Positions 7,561 to 13,286 of a stretch of DNA of 13,286 nucleotides are shown in pieces. The position numbers were made by a program, and so were the translations under genes. Source of the stretch: Atopobium sp. UBA2090. GTDB lineage: Bacteria > Actinomycetota > Coriobacteriia > Coriobacteriales > Atopobiaceae. The notes below the pieces were generated by a model. It did no database searches. It saw only the letters and a program-made list of their open reading frames with translations, and was not told where the DNA came from. Where the stretch lies: the NCBI GenBank assembly GCA_002331575.1, contig DCZG01000165.1:27603-40888 (forward strand), in the 5' to 3' direction. Each line of letters opens with the position of its first letter. The first letter of the stretch is position 1.

Positions 7561-7980
7561 CTATCTCTTTGAAGCGCCTTTCAAGACAATCTCTTCCAGG
7601 TTTCTCTTGACCGCCTGGTCATACCGAACGATGAGGAAGACGAGCGTGGCGAGGGCTGCGAACGTGGAGACGAGCCCGTAGACATACAGCGACTGGCCGG
7701 CCGCAATCGAGATGACCGTCACGACCGCGAGGCTCACCGTGAGCAATGCGCCGGCGAGGGCCTGAGAGGTCAGCGCCTTGAGGTACGCCCTCTCCTCCCC
7801 CTTGGCGTCGTCGAGCAGGACGAGGTTGACGATCAGCTCCTTGTTGTCCCTCGCCATCGAGCTCACGGCTTTTTTCCGGTCGGACTCATTCGACTCCTTG
7901 CTGCGTATCACCTCGACCTCGCTCTCATGGGTCGAGAGAAGCCGATCCACCGCCTTGCTGACCGTTTCCGCCTTTTCCAT
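7561..7980 (-). CDS. Small membrane protein with two predicted helices, unknown function
   Basis: A 139-residue protein that I do not recognise. Residues 1-70 are hydrophilic and highly charged (likely helical, cytoplasmic). Two hydrophobic stretches follow, about 74-95 (LAGALLTVSLAVVTVISIAAG) and 98-119 (LYVYGLVSTFAALATLVFLIV), then a basic tail ending KGASKR. A hairpin membrane anchor with both ends in the cytoplasm is the simplest topology. A longer in-frame reading to 8139 overlaps the alcohol dehydrogenase gene and is composed of Ser/Arg-rich shadow sequence. The ATG at 7978-7980 has AGGAGGG six bases upstream, which decides the start. It is 19 bp after the ADH gene and 75 bp before EIIB, so an accessory role for the PTS is possible but unproven. 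Confidence 0.8.
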   Translation of the reverse strand: MEKAETVSKAVDRLLSTHESEVEVIRSKESNESDRKKAVSSMARDNKELIVNLVLLDDAKGEERAYLKALTSQALAGALLTVSLAVVTVISIAAGQSLYVYGLVSTFAALATLVFLIVRYDQAVKRNLEEIVLKGASKR

Positions 7981-7999
7981 GGCTCGCCCTCCTCTGTAG

Positions 8000-9211
8000 C
8001 TAAGCGATCGACTCGAGCATGTCCCGCACATCGTCACGGGTGACGTTCCCGTAGCCGAAGAAGATGCCATCGTCTCCGCACTTGACATAGCTGAGGATCT
8101 CGTCGATCGTCTCCTCGGAGACGGAGTCGACTCCCGCATATTCGCGAATCGTCTTGGGAAGGCCCATGCCCTCGAGCCATGCCCTCATACGGTCGATGCC
8201 CTCTTGGGCAACCTCGCGCGCCGTACCCGCCTCGGGGCTGACCTCGAACACGTTGGTCGCGAGCTGAGCGAGGCGCTCCTCGGTGTCCACGCCCCTGTCG
8301 AGGGCCATCTGGGTGCAGGCCGGCATCACGAGCGCGATTCCGGCACCGTGCGTCTTGTGATAGACGTTTGAGAGCGCCTCCTCGACGAAGTGCGTGGTCG
8401 CCGAGAGCTTGCTCCTGCCGATACGCGTCACGTCATTGTGCGAGAACGAGGCGTTGAGAAGGAGCTCGGCACGTGCCTCATAGTCATCTGGTTTTGCGAG
8501 GGCAATCGGACCGAACTTGACCGAAGTCCTCATGACGCCTTCGCAGAACTGATCGGCGAGATAGGAGGTCTGGTCGGTCAGATACGTATCGAACGTGTGC
8601 GAGAAGATGTCCGCAGCACCACAGGCCGTCTGGAACTTGGGAACCGTGTAGGTGAGCACGGGGTCGAGCAGGGCGAACTTGGTACGGATGGCGGGGTTCA
8701 TGAACCCGCCCTTGAAGCCGGAGCCCATGTCGTCCTTGATGAGCGCCGATCCGCTCGTCTCGCTGCCGGAGGCGGCGATGGTCGAGATGGCACCCACGTT
8801 GCCGATCTTGGCGGGCTTGCGCTTGTGCGTGAAGAAGTCCAGGAAGTCACCGTCGTTAACCATGCCGATCGCGATGGCCTTGGCGGTGTCCATGGTACTG
8901 CCGCCGCCGATGGCGAGAACGAAGTCGACGCCGGTCTCCCTCACCTTGTCGAGGCCCTTGTAGACGAGCGACGCGTTGGGGTTCGGTTGGACGCCTTCGA
9001 GCTCCTCGTAAGGGAGACCAGCAGCATCGAGACAGTCCGTCACCTTGTCAAAGAGACCGGAGGCCTTGATGAAGCCGCCGCCGTCCATGACGATGAGTAC
9101 CTTGGTGCCGCCGTACCTCTTGATGTAGTCGGCAACCTGGAGCTCGACGTCCACACCGAAGACAATCTCCGTCGGCATGTAGAAACTGAAGTTTGAGTAT
9201 TTCTTATCCAT
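8000..9211 (-). CDS. Iron-containing alcohol dehydrogenase (butanol dehydrogenase/YqhD-like)
   Basis: A 403-residue group III (Fe-type) alcohol dehydrogenase, likely an NAD(P)H-dependent aldehyde reductase in the cytoplasm. It has the cofactor motif GGGSTMDTAKA (102-112) and the four metal ligands expected from FucO/YqhD: Asp201 and His205 (GAADIFSHTFDTYL), His274 and His288 (TTHFVEEALSNVYHKTHG), with the correct spacings of 4 and 14 residues. The residue that aligns with FucO His267, next to the nicotinamide, is Glu278. The start MDKKYSNFSFYMPTEIVFG matches the usual N-terminus (NF...PT..I.FG). The AAAGGAGG lies 26 bases before the ATG with a small hairpin between. In this locus it may reduce the short aldehyde released by the aldolase. 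Exact substrate unknown. Confidence 0.92.
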   Translation of the reverse strand: MDKKYSNFSFYMPTEIVFGVDVELQVADYIKRYGGTKVLIVMDGGGFIKASGLFDKVTDCLDAAGLPYEELEGVQPNPNASLVYKGLDKVRETGVDFVLAIGGGSTMDTAKAIAIGMVNDGDFLDFFTHKRKPAKIGNVGAISTIAASGSETSGSALIKDDMGSGFKGGFMNPAIRTKFALLDPVLTYTVPKFQTACGAADIFSHTFDTYLTDQTSYLADQFCEGVMRTSVKFGPIALAKPDDYEARAELLLNASFSHNDVTRIGRSKLSATTHFVEEALSNVYHKTHGAGIALVMPACTQMALDRGVDTEERLAQLATNVFEVSPEAGTAREVAQEGIDRMRAWLEGMGLPKTIREYAGVDSVSEETIDEILSYVKCGDDGIFFGYGNVTRDDVRDMLESIA

Positions 9212-9219
9212 GTGCGTTC

Positions 9220-9245
9220 CGGGAACGAGTCCCGTGTCCTCCTTT
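9220..9245 (-). promoter_or_regulatory. Ribosome binding site held away from the start by a hairpin
   Basis: On the minus strand an ideal Shine-Dalgarno (AAAGGAGG, positions 9245-9238) precedes the Fe-ADH ATG by 26 bases, much too far for normal use. Between them lies a 5 bp stem (CGGGA/TCCCG, 9234-9230 with 9224-9220) with a 5-base loop. If folded, the effective spacing is about 11 bases. No in-frame ATG, GTG or TTG occurs between the Shine-Dalgarno and the annotated start. The structure is seen; its use in translation is inferred. Confidence 0.45.
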
Positions 9246-9264
9246 CGTCGTCTTGGGTGGCTCG

Positions 9265-10044
9265 CTAGAGAAGCAGACCGCCCGTTGCGTCAACGATGGA
9301 GCCGACGGCAAGCTGACATTGGTCGCTTGCCAGGAAGGCGACCATCTGGCCGATCTCGGTTGGTTTGGCAAAGCGCCCCATCGGGAGACGTTCGAGACGT
9401 GCCTTGGTCTTGGGATCCTCGAGCTCCTCTGGCGTGCCCTTGAAGCGGGAGTTCATCGCGGAGCCCGGCATGATGCCGTTGACGATGATGCCCTTGGACG
9501 TCAACTCGACGGCGAGCTGCTTGGTGAGGCCCATGAGCCCCGACTTGCTCACGGCTAGGCACACGTGCCCCGGCGTCGTCGTCGAGACCGAGGCCTTGGA
9601 GAGGATGTTCACGATCCTTCCGCCCCTGCCCGCAGCGATGAGACGCCTCGAGAACTCGGCGCTCATCATGAACGTGCCGACGACGTTCACGTCGAGGTTC
9701 CTCTTGAACGTCTCCACGGGCATCTCGTAGATGAGGCCGTTCGTCGAGGGGCCAGTGAGCCCTGCGCAGTTGACGAGGATGTCGAGCGAGCCGGTCTTCT
9801 CCTCGGCGAAGTCGAAGACCCTCTTCACGTCATCGGGATTTGAGATGTCCCCCGTCACGAAGTACACGTTGGTCCCGTACTTCTCGCTCAGGCTCTTCGC
9901 AAAGGCCGCGCTCTCCTCGGGATGGGAGAGGTCGTCCATGACCACGTTGGCCCCTTCGCGGGCGAAGATCTCGGAGATTCCACCACCGACGCCACGAGAG
10001 CCACCCGTGACGATGACTGTCTTTCCGCTGAATCCAAGATCCAT
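9265..10044 (-). CDS. SDR-family protein lacking the catalytic tyrosine, upstream copy
   Basis: A 259-residue protein with the classical SDR fold: cofactor loop TGGSRGVGGG (13-22), GDIS at 65-68, NCAG at 92-95, helix-4 Asn120 (LDVNVVGTF), Ser149 (NILSKAS) and Lys167. The usual YxxxK reads LAVSK (163-167), with Leu163 (codon CTA) where the catalytic Tyr belongs. Surrounding sequence aligns without gaps (PGHVCLAVSKSGLMGLTK), so misalignment is unlikely. It may be inactive as a standard oxidoreductase, use another acid/base, or act as a partner of the second SDR. The gene follows the aldolase after 18 bp and precedes Fe-ADH by 53 bp. GAGAGGT lies seven bases before the ATG. The SDR family is certain; activity is not. 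Confidence 0.9.
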   Translation of the reverse strand: MDLGFSGKTVIVTGGSRGVGGGISEIFAREGANVVMDDLSHPEESAAFAKSLSEKYGTNVYFVTGDISNPDDVKRVFDFAEEKTGSLDILVNCAGLTGPSTNGLIYEMPVETFKRNLDVNVVGTFMMSAEFSRRLIAAGRGGRIVNILSKASVSTTTPGHVCLAVSKSGLMGLTKQLAVELTSKGIIVNGIMPGSAMNSRFKGTPEELEDPKTKARLERLPMGRFAKPTEIGQMVAFLASDQCQLAVGSIVDATGGLLL

Positions 10045-10062
10045 AGCAGTAACCTCTCGCTT

Positions 10063-10884
10063 CTAGAACTTGTCCACTTGGCCGAAGACGTTCATGTAGT
10101 GAACGAGCTTCTCCTTGTAGCCCTGCCTGAGGTACTTGACGCCCTTGCCAGCGTCCGTGACGCCCGCCTCGTTCCAGAGCCTTGCGGCGTTCATGAGCAG
10201 GTCGGTGCAGATGTTGATCTTGCAGATGCCGGAGCGCGCCGCCTGGGCGAGAAGCTCGTCACCGGTGGAGGAGCCGCCGTGCAGGACGAGCGGCACGTCG
10301 GTGATTGCCAGGCACTGGGCGAGAAGGTCAAAGTCGATGAACGGCTTGCCTGCATAGAGGCCGTGCGTGGTACCGATGGCGATGGCAAGCGCGTCGACGC
10401 CGGTTCGCTCCGTGTAGTCCTTGACCATCTCGGGCTGAACGAGGTTCTTGCGAATGGTGTCCGGCTCGTCTTCCATGCCCACGTGGCCGATCTCGCCCTC
10501 GACGGAGACGTTCACCGCATGGGCGATCTTGACGAGCTCGGCGACCTCGGCAACGTTCTCCTCGTAGGGCTTGTCGGAACGATCGGGCATGATTCCGGTG
10601 TAGCCGGAGCGGATTGCCCAGATGGCCTGCTCGTACGTGCCGCCGTGATCCTGCTGGATGGCGATGGGCACGCTCGCGTCCTTGGCGAGCCGCTCCACGA
10701 TGCGTCCGAAGAACACCATGTCGGGAATCTGGGGATAGTTGAGGTCGAGGATAAGAGCAGTGTGGTTCTCCTCGGCTGCCTCGATGGCGACGCGAGCGAA
10801 CGTCTCGTTGTTGGTGTTGGGAGCACAGACTGCGAATCCGCCCTCTTTGGCCCTGTCAAGAATCCAACGTGAATTGACGAGCAT
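10063..10884 (-). CDS. Class II ketose-phosphate aldolase (fructose/tagatose-bisphosphate aldolase family)
   Basis: A 273-residue zinc-dependent TIM-barrel aldolase that should cleave a ketose phosphate to a triose phosphate and an aldehyde. Visible family features: PNTNNETF (22-29), catalytic Asp79 and zinc ligand His80 (IQQDHGGTYEQ), EGEIGHVG (129-136), zinc ligands His174 (GTTHGLY) and His202 (LHGGSS), and the phosphate-binding KINICTDL (222-229). The DHG context differs from the usual LHLDHG, and the common VMIDGS reads IMPDRS (98-103), so the substrate may not be a standard hexose bisphosphate. An in-frame extension to 11019 is rejected: the ATG at 10882-10884 has AAAGGGG about seven bases upstream and begins with the conserved family N-terminus. 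It is the first gene of the operon. Confidence 0.9.
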   Translation of the reverse strand: MLVNSRWILDRAKEGGFAVCAPNTNNETFARVAIEAAEENHTALILDLNYPQIPDMVFFGRIVERLAKDASVPIAIQQDHGGTYEQAIWAIRSGYTGIMPDRSDKPYEENVAEVAELVKIAHAVNVSVEGEIGHVGMEDEPDTIRKNLVQPEMVKDYTERTGVDALAIAIGTTHGLYAGKPFIDFDLLAQCLAITDVPLVLHGGSSTGDELLAQAARSGICKINICTDLLMNAARLWNEAGVTDAGKGVKYLRQGYKEKLVHYMNVFGQVDKF

Positions 10885-10946
10885 GTAGAACCCCTTTCGT
10901 CGTGGACGTGAGCCCATCAAGTGATGTGGTCCCTTGTCTGACTTGG

Positions 10947-10952
10947 ATTCTA
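10947..10952 (-). promoter_or_regulatory. Candidate -10 element of the catabolic operon promoter
   Basis: On the minus strand TAGAAT (one mismatch from TATAAT) lies about 63 bases before the aldolase start, predicting transcription from about 10940 and a leader of about 55 bases. There is no recognisable TTGACA at the proper distance (about 10970-10975 reads aagttc), which would fit a promoter needing an activator. An alternative minus-strand -10 (TTATAT-like) overlaps the regulator promoter near 11026-11032. Confidence 0.35.
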
Positions 10953-10979
10953 CGGACGGCTTTTCGAGGGAACTTCCCG

Positions 10980-11004
10980 CGCTTTTCACGCAAAGTGAAA
11001 TGCG
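10980..11004. promoter_or_regulatory. Candidate operator palindrome between the divergent promoters
   Basis: A 25 bp imperfect palindrome: CGCTTTTCAC, a 5-base centre (gcaaa), then GTGAAATGCG, with 9 of 10 arm positions matching; the core TTTCAC-N5-GTGAAA is perfect. It lies just upstream of the weak operon promoter and abuts the -35 region of the regulator promoter, where a DNA-binding PRD activator would be expected to bind. It does not fit the CcpA cre consensus. Symmetry is seen; the binding protein is inferred. Confidence 0.55.
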
Positions 11005-11026
11005 AAAAACGAGAGACAAATTCTCA

Positions 11027-11032
11027 TATAAT
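11027..11032 (+). promoter_or_regulatory. -10 element of the regulator promoter
   Basis: A perfect TATAAT sits in an AT-rich stretch that stands out from its GC-rich surroundings. At 17 bp spacing the -35 position (11004-11009) reads gaaaaa, far from consensus, so factor-assisted or modest transcription is likely. The start would be near 11039, giving a leader of about 160 bases before the GTG start of the regulator gene. Confidence 0.55.
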
Positions 11033-11200
11033 CGCAGTTAGAAGAGGTTATCTTTCGTAACCGACCGCCATGGGCAGCAAAGAGCCCCACCTTCCGCGGG
11101 CGGTCGTGAAGTCCCGTGAACGGCGTGCTCGCATCTGCGGTCACCATCGTGGCTATGATTTACCAGGCATCATATGCATCGGTTATCTGGGGGGTAGCCA

Positions 11201-13138
11201 GTGCTTTCAACGCGGCAATTCAAGATTCTCTATCACCTCTACTCGTCACGCCAAGAAGATCCTGCGAAGAGCTTTTCGATTGACGACCTCGCGGAAACCT
11301 ACGGAGTCACCACCCGAACCATCCGAACAGATGTCGACGCGATCGCCAGGCACATGACGGGCAAGGGGCTCGACCTCTCCATCGACAAGAAGGACGTCGT
11401 CCTCTCGATTGTCGACGCGGATCGGGCCAGGTATTTCGTCGGCGAGACGATGGACGAGATGCAGAAGGTCTTCTACTTCGTGGATGACCTCGCACGGGCC
11501 AAGTACATCGTCGAGACGGTCCTCCTGAGTAGGCGATATGTCAGTATGGACACGCTCGCGGGAGACCTGTACATCTCCCAGTCGCGCCTCTCCCAAGACC
11601 TGAAAACGGTCGGCTCCATCCTGGAGAAGTACCATCTCACTCTCGAGCGTGCCAAGGGAGTGGGAGTACGCATCACGGGAGACCCCCTGGACAAGAGGGA
11701 CTGTCTGATGAAGGAGTCATCCATCTCGCTGGTGGATGACGTCCAGTACATCGGCAACTCCAAGTACGACCACATGCTCGACATGTCGAGCGATATCGTG
11801 ACGAGCATCATGCTGAGACACGACTTCAGCGTCTCAGACATAACCCTTCAGAACATCGTCGTCCATGTCGCCGCGACGGTGGAGATGCTCATTCGAGGCA
11901 GCGTCATCGAGGAAGACCTCCAACCCGACCCTTCGACAGACCCCGAGGAGCGAGTCATCGCCCGGGAGATCCTAGAGAGGTGCAGCGACAAGTTTGGTCT
12001 CTCCTTCAATGACAACGAGGTAGAGAACCTGGCGGTCAACATCCATGGCAAGCGGGAATACGACACGGACGACTTCATCACGAGCAAAGTCGACGAACAC
12101 GTCCTCAATGGCCTCAAGAGGGTGTCCGACGTCTACGGGATAGACCTGACCGAGAACCTCGACCTGCGCATCGCGCTCGCATTGCACGTGAACCCCATGG
12201 TGACCCGGCTCAAGCACCACCGGCAGCTTGAGAACGCGCTCACGTTCTTTATCAAGCAGAACTATGCGCTGCCCTTCGAAATCGCCACCACGTTTGCAGA
12301 CGAGGCACTTCCTGTCTTCGAGGGCAAGATCAGCGATGACGAGCTCTCGTACCTCGCCTGCCACTTCGCGACGGCGCTGAACGCCATCAACGAGGCGAAC
12401 CACGCGGAGAAGAGGGCGATCATCATCACGCGGAGCAAGAAGAGCGAGGCCCTTCTCCTCAAACAGAGCCTTCGTTCGCGGTTCCCGCAGATTGCCCAGG
12501 TCGACGTCTCGCACGTCTACAGTCAGAAGAAGTTGAACCTGAACGAATACGACTGCATTCTCGTAACCGAGAAGGACCTCACCTCCCTCAACAGCAACTG
12601 CATCTATGTCGATGGCGTCTCGCTCGACGAGGACGAGGAGCGCCGCGTGGCCTTCTCCCTCGCGGGCTTTGACCTCGAGCGCGATCTGGTCTCGAAGTTC
12701 GACAGGCGGCTCTTCGAAGTGGGATCGGCCAACTCGAAGGAGGAGATTGTTCGGCGCATGTTCTCACGTGCCCAAGACCTCGGCATCGTCGACCCCTCGG
12801 CGCTGGACTCCATTCTTGAGCACGAACGATCCAACTCCTCCTACTTCGGGAACGACATCTCCATTCCCCATGCGGAAACGCTGAGGGCAGACTGCAGGCG
12901 GACGTTCATCTCGGTTTTCATTCTCAACAAGAAAGTCCCGTGGGACAGCTTCAAGACCGACATGTCTCTCCTGCTCGTCATCAACGTTGGAGACAGCGTT
13001 CGCTACCAGCTCTGGAACTACATCTCGCTGATGATCTCGAAGCCTGAGTACATCGCTTCGCTCCGCAGCTGCAGGGACTTCCAGTCATTCATCAATGCGG
13101 TGAGGTCCATCTTCAAGCTCGAGATCGACGCCCGCTGA
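11201..13138 (+). CDS. PRD-containing transcriptional regulator (MtlR/LicR-like) with EIIB- and EIIA-like domains
   Basis: A 645-residue PTS-controlled activator. Order of domains: HTH_11 winged helix (about 1-65, IDDLAETYGVTTRTIRTDV), a second Mga-type HTH (about 105-160, YISQSRLSQDLKTV), PRD1 (about 185-290, candidate phospho-His222 and His282), PRD2 (about 295-400, His329 and His388), a GatB-like EIIB domain (about 405-490) and a fructose/mannitol-type EIIA domain (about 500-640, phosphosite His557 in ISIPHAE). The EIIB-like domain has no Cys at its usual phosphosite (ITRSKKSE). Having HTH domains rather than an RNA-binding CAT domain, it should act on DNA, not as a BglG-type antiterminator. 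The start is GTG with GGGGGG upstream. It is divergent from the operon and very likely controls it; PRD phosphorylation would report PTS activity. The presence of the palindrome at 13200 just after the stop may end its transcript. Confidence 0.93.
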   Translation: MLSTRQFKILYHLYSSRQEDPAKSFSIDDLAETYGVTTRTIRTDVDAIARHMTGKGLDLSIDKKDVVLSIVDADRARYFVGETMDEMQKVFYFVDDLARAKYIVETVLLSRRYVSMDTLAGDLYISQSRLSQDLKTVGSILEKYHLTLERAKGVGVRITGDPLDKRDCLMKESSISLVDDVQYIGNSKYDHMLDMSSDIVTSIMLRHDFSVSDITLQNIVVHVAATVEMLIRGSVIEEDLQPDPSTDPEERVIAREILERCSDKFGLSFNDNEVENLAVNIHGKREYDTDDFITSKVDEHVLNGLKRVSDVYGIDLTENLDLRIALALHVNPMVTRLKHHRQLENALTFFIKQNYALPFEIATTFADEALPVFEGKISDDELSYLACHFATALNAINEANHAEKRAIIITRSKKSEALLLKQSLRSRFPQIAQVDVSHVYSQKKLNLNEYDCILVTEKDLTSLNSNCIYVDGVSLDEDEERRVAFSLAGFDLERDLVSKFDRRLFEVGSANSKEEIVRRMFSRAQDLGIVDPSALDSILEHERSNSSYFGNDISIPHAETLRADCRRTFISVFILNKKVPWDSFKTDMSLLLVINVGDSVRYQLWNYISLMISKPEYIASLRSCRDFQSFINAVRSIFKLEIDAR

Positions 13139-13199
13139 GGCTGTCGCTTCAGGGGATTGCCTGCACGAGCCACAACCGTCTTCCTCTCCCCCCTTCCGC
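13139..13199 (+). other. Short region after the regulator, pyrimidine-rich
   Basis: These 61 bases follow the regulator stop codon. The last third (about 13177-13199) is almost all C and T, with a run of six C. No gene or clear structure is seen before the palindrome begins at 13200. Confidence 0.6.
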
Positions 13200-13286
13200 T
13201 TTCAGGCGGATCTTGTGCCGTTTCGTTCATTTCAGGCCCCTTCTGAGGCTGAGAAATGAACGCAACGGCACAAGATCCGCCTGAAA
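13200..13286. repeat. Long palindromic repeat with 34 bp arms, possibly also the regulator terminator
   Basis: Positions 13200-13233 and 13253-13286 are reverse complements over 34 bases with a single mismatch (left T at 13223 against right C at 13263). The 19-base loop (13234-13252) contains a partial internal pairing (aggcc with ggct). The outer tips are tttcaggcgg and ccgcctgaaa. Such a length and perfection exceeds an ordinary intrinsic terminator and suggests a mobile palindromic unit (REP/BIME- or MITE-like), although it can still stop transcription from the regulator gene and from convergent neighbours. No transposase is in the window. The tip of the right arm recurs at 1-17. Confidence 0.8.

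Larger units (their letters stand above)
10885..11200. other. Divergent intergenic regulatory region
   Basis: This 316 bp gap separates the operon from its divergent regulator gene. It has no credible coding sequence: short open frames here begin without a Shine-Dalgarno and run into the regulator in another frame. It holds the candidate promoters and the palindromic operator listed separately, plus about 160 bp of leader before the regulator start. The leader includes an 8 bp inverted repeat (cgaccgcc 11062-11069 with ggcggtcg 11099-11106), a 5 bp one (ggtta 11046-11050 with taacc 11058-11062), and a direct repeat of ggttatct at 11046-11053 and 11181-11188. Confidence 0.7.

Noticed and set aside
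7981..8139. N-terminal extension of the small membrane protein into the ADH gene
   Set aside because: The extension is Ser/Arg-rich shadow of the ADH coding sequence. AGGAGGG placed six bases before the ATG at 7980 marks the start.
5341..9211. Fructoselysine/glucoselysine-type PTS locus
   Set aside because: The mannose-family PTS would fit, but those loci encode SIS-domain deglycases and none is present here.
10980..11004. CcpA cre site
   Set aside because: The palindrome has TTTCAC-N5-GTGAAA symmetry and does not contain the conserved CG-centred cre core.
10885..11019. N-terminal extension of the aldolase to 11019
   Set aside because: The extra 45 residues have no family similarity and would cover the promoter and operator region. 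The ATG at 10884 has a good ribosome binding site and matches the family N-terminus.
11039..11200. RAT-terminator antitermination site for a BglG-type protein
   Set aside because: The regulator begins with DNA-binding HTH domains and has no CAT RNA-binding domain, and the stems here are not followed by a U tract.
1..13286. tRNA, rRNA, CRISPR arrays, insertion-sequence transposases
   Set aside because: No cloverleaf-like sequence, no regularly spaced repeats and no transposase or integrase coding sequence were seen on either strand.

Overview
This 13.3 kb window is a moderately GC-rich bacterial carbohydrate-use locus. Twelve genes run on the minus strand, in order aldolase, SDR, Fe-ADH, small membrane protein, EIIB, EIIC, EIID, D-2-hydroxyacid dehydrogenase, HAD phosphatase, second SDR, ABC exporter, EIIA. 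One divergent regulator gene lies on the plus strand. A mannose-family PTS, a PRD regulator, purine-rich Shine-Dalgarno sequences and the codon and GC character fit a fermentative anaerobe. My best guess is the Coriobacteriia (Olsenella/Collinsella/Atopobium type). This is inference from gene style only, as no taxonomic marker is present.

Layout from right to left: positions 11201-13138 (+) encode a multi-domain PRD regulator (HTH, two PRDs, EIIB-like and EIIA-like domains). It is separated by a 316 bp intergenic region from the minus-strand operon. That region holds a near-consensus -10 for the regulator, a weaker candidate promoter for the operon, and a 25 bp imperfect palindrome between them that looks like an operator. 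The operon opens with three catabolic enzymes: a class II ketose-phosphate aldolase, an SDR and an iron-type alcohol dehydrogenase. A 139-residue two-helix membrane protein and the EIIB, EIIC and EIID subunits follow. A strong hairpin (5287-5328) then separates the transporter block from a second group: a D-2-hydroxyacid dehydrogenase, a Cof-type HAD phosphatase, a second SDR, a fused ABC exporter, and the missing EIIA subunit as the last gene.

Proposed working model (inference): the PTS imports and phosphorylates a sugar, sugar alcohol or derivative. One or both SDRs and the hydroxyacid dehydrogenase adjust its redox state. The aldolase splits a ketose phosphate. The Fe-ADH reduces the released aldehyde to regenerate NAD(P)+, the HAD enzyme removes excess sugar phosphate, and the ABC exporter may remove a product or toxic intermediate. 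No isomerase, sugar kinase, glycosidase or SIS-domain deglycase is present, so the route is not a textbook tagatose, sorbose, galactitol or fructoselysine pathway, and the substrate cannot be named.

Oddities: the upstream SDR has Leu where the catalytic Tyr should be, while the downstream SDR keeps Tyr but departs elsewhere in the tetrad. The Fe-ADH has Glu in place of a usual active-site His and a hairpin between its Shine-Dalgarno and start codon. The window ends in an almost perfect 34 bp-arm palindrome, and the tip of its right arm recurs (15 of 17 bases) at the very start of the window, so the locus may be bracketed by copies of a dispersed palindromic repeat.
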